Assembly: GCA_951217055.1 (NCBI GenBank)
Contig: OX578276.1
Coordinates: forward strand, 38,898,205-38,962,204
Reading direction: 5' to 3'
Source: Gerris lacustris
Taxonomy: Eukaryota; Arthropoda; Insecta; Hemiptera; Gerridae
DNA length: 64,000 nt
Positions 58,228-64,000 of the stretch are shown here, in pieces. Position 1 is the stretch's first letter, and each line of letters starts with the position of its first letter. The notes under the pieces are model-generated. The model worked only from the letters and a program-made list of their open reading frames with translations. It made no database searches and was not told the DNA's origin. Both the position numbers and the translations under genes were made by a program.

Positions 58228-59039
58228 GGCTAGTGACACACTTCGCCACCCGGGTAGCGCCCACCTGGTTGATGCCACTTGCTCCCGCCACCTGACTTGC
58301 GCCACCCACTTTTGAGGGATGCAGGGGGATCGGACTTGAGGGATCGACGGTCGATGCACTTTTGAGGGATCGGACGGTCGACCGTATAGTGCCACCCGGC
58401 AGGTGGCGCCACCTCGTGTGACAGGTTCCGTCTATTCTCATAGACGACCAGGTAGCGCCACCCAGGTGGCGCTACCTGGGTGGCGAAGTGTGTCACCCCC
58501 CTTAGGGTAGTAACGCACTTCGCCACCCGGGTAGCTCCACCCAGGTGGCGCCAACTGGTTGATGCCACTTGCTTCCGCCACCTGTCTTGCGCCACCCGAG
58601 TTTTTACTTTTTTCGACCAGTCGAGAAATGGACCCGGAGGAGATATAGGCCAATATATAGATACATTCGAGCTTGCATTAATTAGGGTAAACGATTTTTT
58701 TTTTAGGATTGTTTTGTATAGTAAGAGGAGCATGAAACCAAGTTTGCGACCTCGAAAGCCCTGGGGAAAACTTTTGGCAGGCGAAAAACCTCGCACTTTT
58801 TCAGTTTTTTTAATATAACTCATAAACGACGCCGAAATCAGGATATTGTATTCTCTCCGAAATAAAAGTAGACAAAAATCTCTACAAAATGCACCAGTCA
58901 AACTTAATTTTATGTTATCCTAAACCATTGCTACAGGGCTTTGAAGTTTGACAAAATTATTTAAAAAAAAGAAAAATCAGGATTTTACTCATTTTTTTTG
59001 ACATTTATATAGTCGTTTATGGTGCCCATTATACACAAT

Positions 59040-59133
<94 letters not shown>

Positions 59134-60089
59134 GTAGGCATATATATACACATCATCAATATAACATCATAAAAATATATAATGGGCACCATAAACGACT
59201 ATATAAATGTCAAAAAATGAGTAAAATCCCTTGTTGTTGTTTTTCTTTTTACATAATTTTGTTATACTTCAAATCCCTGTAGAAATGGTTTAGGATAACA
59301 TAAAATTAAGTTTGACTGGTGCATTTTGTAGAGATTTTTGTCTACTTTTATTTCGGAGAGAATACAATTTCCTGATTTCGGCGTCGTTTATGAGTTATAT
59401 TAAAAAAACTGAAAAAGTGCGAGGTTTTTCGCCTGCCAAAAGTTGTCCCCAGGGCTTTCGAGGTCGCAAACTTGGTTTCATGCTCCTCTTACTATACAAA
59501 ACAATCCTAAAAAAAAAATCGTTTACCCTAATTAATGCAAGCTGGACCCCTCTCAGGTTACCTATATATTGGTCTAATAGCTGTGCTTGCTAATAATTAT
59601 TTTCGTGAAAGAGAAGAGGAAAAAGGCGATTTTGGGTTCATCCAATTATTTCAGACAAAAAATACTAGTTTGTTCCATACAGTGTACCCCCGTATCAAAG
59701 AGGATAGTAACAATTTTTAAAAATTGAATTTTAAATATTTTGCCGAATGTCGCGTGGAACTTGCAACGAATTGCTTAGAATATTAAACAACAGTTTGTCC
59801 AGTAAACACACTTGTATGAGGGATGCAGTCAGCCCCTGATTTGATTTCCCCTATGTTTGATTGAAGGAGTGGGGGCTGAGTGGCAAGGACTTGGGTGGCA
59901 CCGTGTGAGAGGCTCAATTGAAAACAATGGGTTGACCGGGTGGCGCCACCTGCAGGTGGCGGCTAGACTCTGGGACGGTCGACTGTTTAGTGCCATCCGG
60001 CGGGGGGCGCCACCTCGTGTGGCAGGTTGCATTCTATTCTCATTGCTTACCGGGTAGCGCCACCCGGGTGGCGAAGTGTGTCACTAGCC
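58228..60089. mobile_element. 1.86-kb foldback element (family I), PIF/Harbinger-like ends
   Basis: Outer ends GGCTAGTGACACACTTCGCC and GGCGAAGTGTGTCACTAGCC are perfect inverted copies, flanked by TTA at 58225-58227 and 60090-60092. The GC-rich outer arms (58228-58600, 59830-60089) are full of GGTGGCGCCACC-type palindromes. The left arm contains an internal second start of the end sequence (near 58511). The centre is another foldback around a TA run. No transposase is seen. Confidence 0.85.
58665..59550. repeat. Inner palindrome with TA-run loop
   Basis: Arms at about 58665-59033 and 59177-59550 are near-perfect inverted copies, sharing GCTTGCATTAATTAGGGTAA, AAACCAAGTTTGCGACCTCG and TTATGGTGCCCATTATA. 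The ~140-bp centre holds (TA)n at 59047-59121 and four GTAT units. Both arms encode the same unrecognised open stretch (MTGAFCRDFCLLLFRREYN at its start; minus strand in the left arm, plus strand in the right). Its preservation may just reflect recent duplication. Confidence 0.8.
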
Positions 60090-60091
60090 TT

Positions 60092-60315
60092 AGAGACGCT
60101 GGCAAAGTTAAAGGAGCTTACACTGCTTTAGGTCCCTGGACACAAAGGTATCCCAAGAAATTAAAAAAACAGATGAAGTGGCAAAGAAGGGAGCTTCCAT
60201 GCATTCTGTGGACCGGAGCCCGCAATTGACTGGTCTAAAGAACAGGCTAAGTCAGGCATCACAAAGTGAATCTGACAAGAAGCAGAGAAGAAGGTAGGGG
60301 TGCAAGCAGTCTAAG
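60092..60315 (+). pseudogene. RNase H domain of the same non-LTR element, right part
   Basis: Continues the domain cut at 58227: ETLAKLKELTLL then VPGHKGIP near 60095-60155 (the L-x-W-V-P-G-H motif, with the Trp codon turned into a stop) and a broken A-D-x-x-A-K region. The frame then shifts into the C-terminal part. Confidence 0.7.
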
Positions 60316-60654
60316 ATGATGCTGTCAAAGCTAAACAAAAGGAAAACCAGATGGCCCATGAGACTGAGTAGACCCAACATGAGAAACATGGTTGGGGTTT
60401 CAACTGGACACTGTCAGCTTAAGACATGTGGCATTATTAAAAATAAAGAGGATCCCATATGTCCAGTGTGCGGCGAAGAAGAGGAGACAATTTACCACTG
60501 TGTGGAAGCCTTTGAAAGATATGGGAGACTACGCTTTCATAATTTAGGCGCGGGAGAGATCAAGGAAGAGGAACTTGTCGCACTTAAGTGGCAGGATATC
60601 CTCTCCTTTGTCACGCAAACTAATCTACTTGAGGGTAAGACAGAGGTGGTTTGA
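60316..60654 (+). pseudogene. C-terminal end of the R1/Jockey-like ORF2
   Basis: 113 open codons match the post-RNase H end: LSRPNMRNMVGVSTGHCQL (L-S-R...G-x-x-T-G-H), then the finger-like CPVCGEEEETIYHCV (C-x2-C-x8-H), then a helical tail. The start ATG is internal to the original ORF. With the two RNase H pieces this shows a non-LTR element that was interrupted by the foldback and later gained stops and frameshifts. A short 3' region follows with ACTACTACTACTACC-like sequence at 60731. Confidence 0.75.
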
Positions 60655-60769
60655 TGGGCGTGAAAATCAGGGGTTGGCAAAAAGGACCCGATTGCGGTCT
60701 AGTTTCCAGGCTTGGCCTCTCAGCCCCGTTACTACTACTACTACCAGGGTAAGGTAGGAAGCAAAAGTT

Positions 60770-61990
60770 TACAATAAGACATATATTTATTGTAATAAAA
60801 TATAAACATAAATTGTCATTACAGATATAAGTTTTAGATTATACCAGTCTGCTATTATAAATATACGACAGATATAAATAATAATTATACATATTTAAAC
60901 GTTTAAGCCATAAGTTTAAAATTCTAATTTCTAGAACAACCTTTTTTTTTTTTTAAGAGAAAAACTTTGCTAATATTAAAAAATAAAAATAAACTGAATT
61001 TAAAATTTAAATATTTCTCGGTATTAAAGATAACAAAAAAACAGAGTTTAAAATGTGTTCAAAAAACTACGAAAATTAAAATAAGTAAGCTGCTTAAGAT
61101 TTTTTTTTTTTATTATTGAATAAATAAATATTTTCAATGTTTTTACTCTTTTACTTTCGTTAAAAAGTGAGTAAATGATAATGATGTTGATTTAAAAAAG
61201 TAAAATATCGCTCAAAATCTGCTGAAGGCAAGATTAAAGTCGCTTTTTATTTTAATCAAATCTGGGGAAAAGGCTAAAGACAGAGGGAAGGGTTTCAACG
61301 TAATACGATGAGAATAGCCAGTCTTTTATACCGTACTTTACCGTGAAACGACTTAAAACTTAAGAGGGTTGAGGGTATATAAGGACAAGCTTTGCATAGA
61401 ATTAGCGACTAAATTTCCTTCACTTGAAAAACTTGTTTTTCCTTCTTCTACACCCTTAACCGGCTACGACCTAATAAATAATTCCATTGTATACTTTCCT
61501 CTGCCGCTTTTCAACTTATCCACGCTTTCCCCTCTAACTCCTCACTTCTAGCAAGTGCTTCCAAGAAGCTTTCCCAAAGTGTTTTAAATAAATGATAATT
61601 GTACAGTTTCGTAGAGTTGAGAACGGGTTTAAGTAGGGTTTTCAAAGTTAGGGATAAGTCTCTTTAAATGAAGGCATCAAGGGTCAAAAGGCTTCAAATC
61701 CAGTACTGAGAACCAAAATTATCCGGCCCCTAAGGACCAAAACGATCCAGCTCTCTAAGGACCGATCAAAACAGCCGGAATATCATCAAATATTCTTTTA
61801 CTCTTAAGCATATTCAGACTGACAATAAAACCTCCACATTAATAGAAAGGTATTTACTACAATAAAAGCAATTTCATTTTATGTTTTAAACAAAATAAAA
61901 ATACGTTAAAATAATAATATGAATCAATATTAATTAATCTAGTCTATATAAATAAAAAAAAAATATATAAAATTGCAAGATAAAAAGAAC
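60770..61990. other. No gene seen
   Basis: AT-rich at first. 61410-61560 is pyrimidine-rich. At 61690-61770 short words (CTAAGGACC, AAAACGATCC) recur irregularly. Confidence 0.35.
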
Positions 61991-61996
61991 TTTTTA

Positions 61997-62298
61997 TACT
62001 CTACGTTTTAAAATTTTCTGTCATAAATCATAAATTTGAAACGAGTCAAAATGAAGATCATAAATATGGATCATGTCAAAACAAATAAAATAACTTCCAT
62101 ACAGCAAAATTTGCTGAAAACGAATTAAATTCTGCTGAAAGATGGCTAAAAGTGTTAAAATAATGTATTGTCATCGTGTTCTAAGCTATTCAAAAAGTTT
62201 CAAATGTCTAGCTACTCGGGAAGTTAGTTAAAAATCGTTAGCAAGATTTGTACTGGACAAACAAACAAACAAGAAAGCAAGCTAATAAAAACGTAGTA
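61997..62298 (+). mobile_element. Family E element, internally deleted
   Basis: Both ends are present (TACTCTACGTTTTA and TAAAAACGTAGTA at 62286-62298), but about 330 bp of the left interior is missing compared with 49389-50021. Confidence 0.7.
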
Positions 62299-62319
62299 AT
62301 AATTATACAAGATAGAAAT

Positions 62320-62657
62320 CCCGTCAAGTACTTGCCAGCAAGTTACTAAAAGTTCTTTGGTCATAAGAATTCATAAATACATTATTATTTATTTATTTTT
62401 TTTTTTAATAAAATATGTATAAAAAGTTTCACTTTTATGATGCAAGGTGTGCATATATTATCCTTTAGTATCATCGGTATCCACTTATTTGGTTATTTTA
62501 GGGGTAAAATGTGAATTTTAAAAACACGATATATTTTTGTGAACCAAATTTCAATACCTTTAAAATGATACCCAACTTGAATTTTATGATCACAAAAGTT
62601 TTGGGGCTCCGGAGTTATGGCTCCCCCTAAGGGTTTCTAGGATGACCTCGAAACCCT
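62320..62657 (+). repeat. Family D repeat, short copy (D3)
   Basis: Starts CCCGTCAAGTACTTGCCAGC and ends GGTTTCTAGGATGACCTCG followed by AAACCCT. It lies between two family E copies. Confidence 0.7.
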
Positions 62658-62674
62658 AAAAAGAACTTTTTATA

Positions 62675-63826
62675 TACTACGTTTTTAAATTTTCTGTTGA
62701 ATCATATGTGTAATGTTGATAATATAATTGTCATTTTATAATAATATGTTGGTGAAAACAAAAATTTTGAATTAATTTACTTCAGACAAATGACAACCAT
62801 CTAGAGAACTGATCTTAAACCTATAACAGGACAAATCTTTGTACAACGGATCTAGCCAACACCGAATCTAAACCGTGCCATTGATATGCCCATGTAGGCA
62901 CAGTAAGAGAAGAAAAAGAAAAATGTGTACAAATAAAGAAGTACAGATGCAGTAAAATTAAACCGATACCTAGGACACAAGTGTAAACAAACCTTGTTGT
63001 CACACGTCAATTAATATATTTCTTTGTTTACTTTTCCTTTTTCGCTGTCATTCAATGTTAATCTTTCAAGCCTGGTTTACACGATCCAAGTATACTTGGT
63101 CTAAGTCACTTTGATCAAATCCACTTGGTCCAAGTGTTTGTGGAATGTTGAAGTAATGTTTACACGATCAAAGTATACTTGGTCCACATAGTGGAATTTT
63201 GATACACTATAAAGTAGAGGTTAAGAAAGACTGTGTGAAATGTTTTTCCCTTTAGAACTTTCCAGTTAAATTGTACTTATTAAGTTTTAAGACAGTGGTG
63301 ATATATCACCACGTTTGTCATATTTTGACAGCTCGTTCTCATCATTTGTCAGGTGGGCGCCATATTTGTTTTTATCTAAGTCTACTTAAATGCAACGCAT
63401 CCAACTCAACTTGGATGTCCAAGTTGACTTTGATACTCTGTTTACACGATCAAAATAGCGTCAAAGTAGAGTCAAATTTGACTTGGTCCAAGTATACTTT
63501 GATCGTGTAAACCCGGCTTTAATAAAAAATCACAAATTTGAAACCCGTCAAAATGAAGATTGTAAAATGGGTCATGTCAAAACAAATAAAATAACTTGCG
63601 GATTTTTTCCGAACTAACTTTCCATACAGCAACATTTGCTGAAAACAAAATAAATTCTGCTGAAAGATGGCTAAAAGTATTAAAATATTGCATTGTCATC
63701 GTGTTCTGGGCTAGTCTAAAAGTTTCAGATGTCTAGCTACTTGGGAAGTTAGTTAAAAATCTATTGAAAAATTTGTACTGGACAAACAACAAACAAACAA
63801 GAAAGCAAGCTAATAAAAACGTAGTA
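62675..63826 (+). mobile_element. Family E element interrupted by MITE N
   Basis: Ends TACTACGTTTTTA (62675) and TAAAAACGTAGTA (63814-63826). The interior matches 49389-50021 on both sides of the insertion at 63068-63519. An additional patch at about 62885-63020 is not shared. Confidence 0.75.
63068..63519. mobile_element. 452-bp MITE (N) nested in family E
   Basis: Inverted ends AAGCCTGGTTTACACGATC and GATCGTGTAAACCCGGCTT. The terminal motif GTTTACACGATCAAA recurs internally in direct orientation at about 63158 and 63441, and AAGTATACTTGG words occur in three places. The target duplication is unclear (TCA on the left against TTA on the right if the element starts at AGCC). Non-coding. Confidence 0.75.
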
Positions 63827-63835
63827 AAAATTAGT

Positions 63836-63948
63836 CTGCCAATAAGTGGTACATACCTTCCTCGCGCCCTATAGCGCATACTTTAATGATTTTATGCTTT
63901 TACAACCCATTACTGACTAATTTATTTAATTTTGTCCAATGTTTTTTA
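63836..63948 (+). repeat. Family F MITE, left part
   Basis: CTGCCAATAAGTGGTACATA, CCTTCCTCGCG and TACTTTAATGATTTTATGCT, then the element breaks off. Confidence 0.5.
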
Positions 63949-64000
63949 CTTTCTCATATAAAGAGAAAATATTGTGATGGCGCGAAAATTAGCTTTTGAG
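63949..64000 (+). repeat. Family B element, cut by the window end
   Basis: Starts CTTTCTCATATAAAGAGAAA preceded by TTA and continues ATTGTGATGGCGCGAAAATT, as at 52770. Confidence 0.65.

Overview
This is eukaryotic, AT-rich, intergenic-looking DNA from an animal. An arthropod fits best: the coding relics are BEL/Pao, Penelope-like, Jockey/R1-like, CR1-like and RTE-like retroelements, and a 5S-like stretch resembles the insect 5S sequence as I remember it. The species cannot be named from sequence alone. No complete host gene is visible. The two best hints of host coding sequence are a 203-bp GC-rich block with canonical splice sites on the minus strand (25144-25346) and a 93-bp block with splice-like borders inside a GC-rich island (15050-15142).

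Layout. 1-5 kb: a MITE with long terminal repeats (519-780), a CR1-like 3' end inserted into repeat family H (1977-2540 within 1950-3115), and a MITE with TTA duplications (3985-4578). 5-13 kb: poly-C, a 43-bp tandem array, a tRNA-derived SINE head whose B-box half is amplified as a 118-bp array (9627-10372), a 64-bp hairpin MITE (12060-12123) and a perfect 60-bp array inside an older decayed satellite. 14-19 kb: GC-rich island, family E, a Penelope-derived inverted-repeat remnant, RTE-like and CR1-like 3' ends. 23-27 kb: decayed Jockey-like element, the candidate host exon, and a 5'-truncated non-LTR 3' end with poly-A. 27-34 kb: foldback element, 99-bp array, and an internally deleted BEL/Pao LTR element (31030-33418) whose primer-binding site is repeated seven times. 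34-41 kb: families B, J, H, F and a Penelope-like remnant keeping only its GIY-YIG domain between inverted arms. 41.7-42.2 kb: a roughly 286-bp tandem repeat containing a hammerhead-ribozyme-like motif. 42-53 kb: families D, J (one copy with a 5S rRNA-like segment), K, E, A and B, plus very long TA runs. 54-60 kb: a palindrome between 35-bp direct repeats, and a 1.86-kb foldback inserted into the RNase H region of a non-LTR element. 61-64 kb: nested E/D/E copies with a further MITE inside the last one.

The window works as a graveyard and nursery of small non-autonomous elements. Several unrelated-looking families have 3-bp TTA/TAA target duplications, as expected if PIF/Harbinger-type transposases move them. 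Many families also carry a shared module of roughly 30 bp. The most interesting system is the hammerhead-containing tandem repeat, which resembles metazoan retrozymes, sitting 1.4 kb from a Penelope-like relic. Retrozymes are thought to be mobilised by Penelope-like machinery. All family letters (A-N) are labels made for this window. All repeat boundaries were read by eye.
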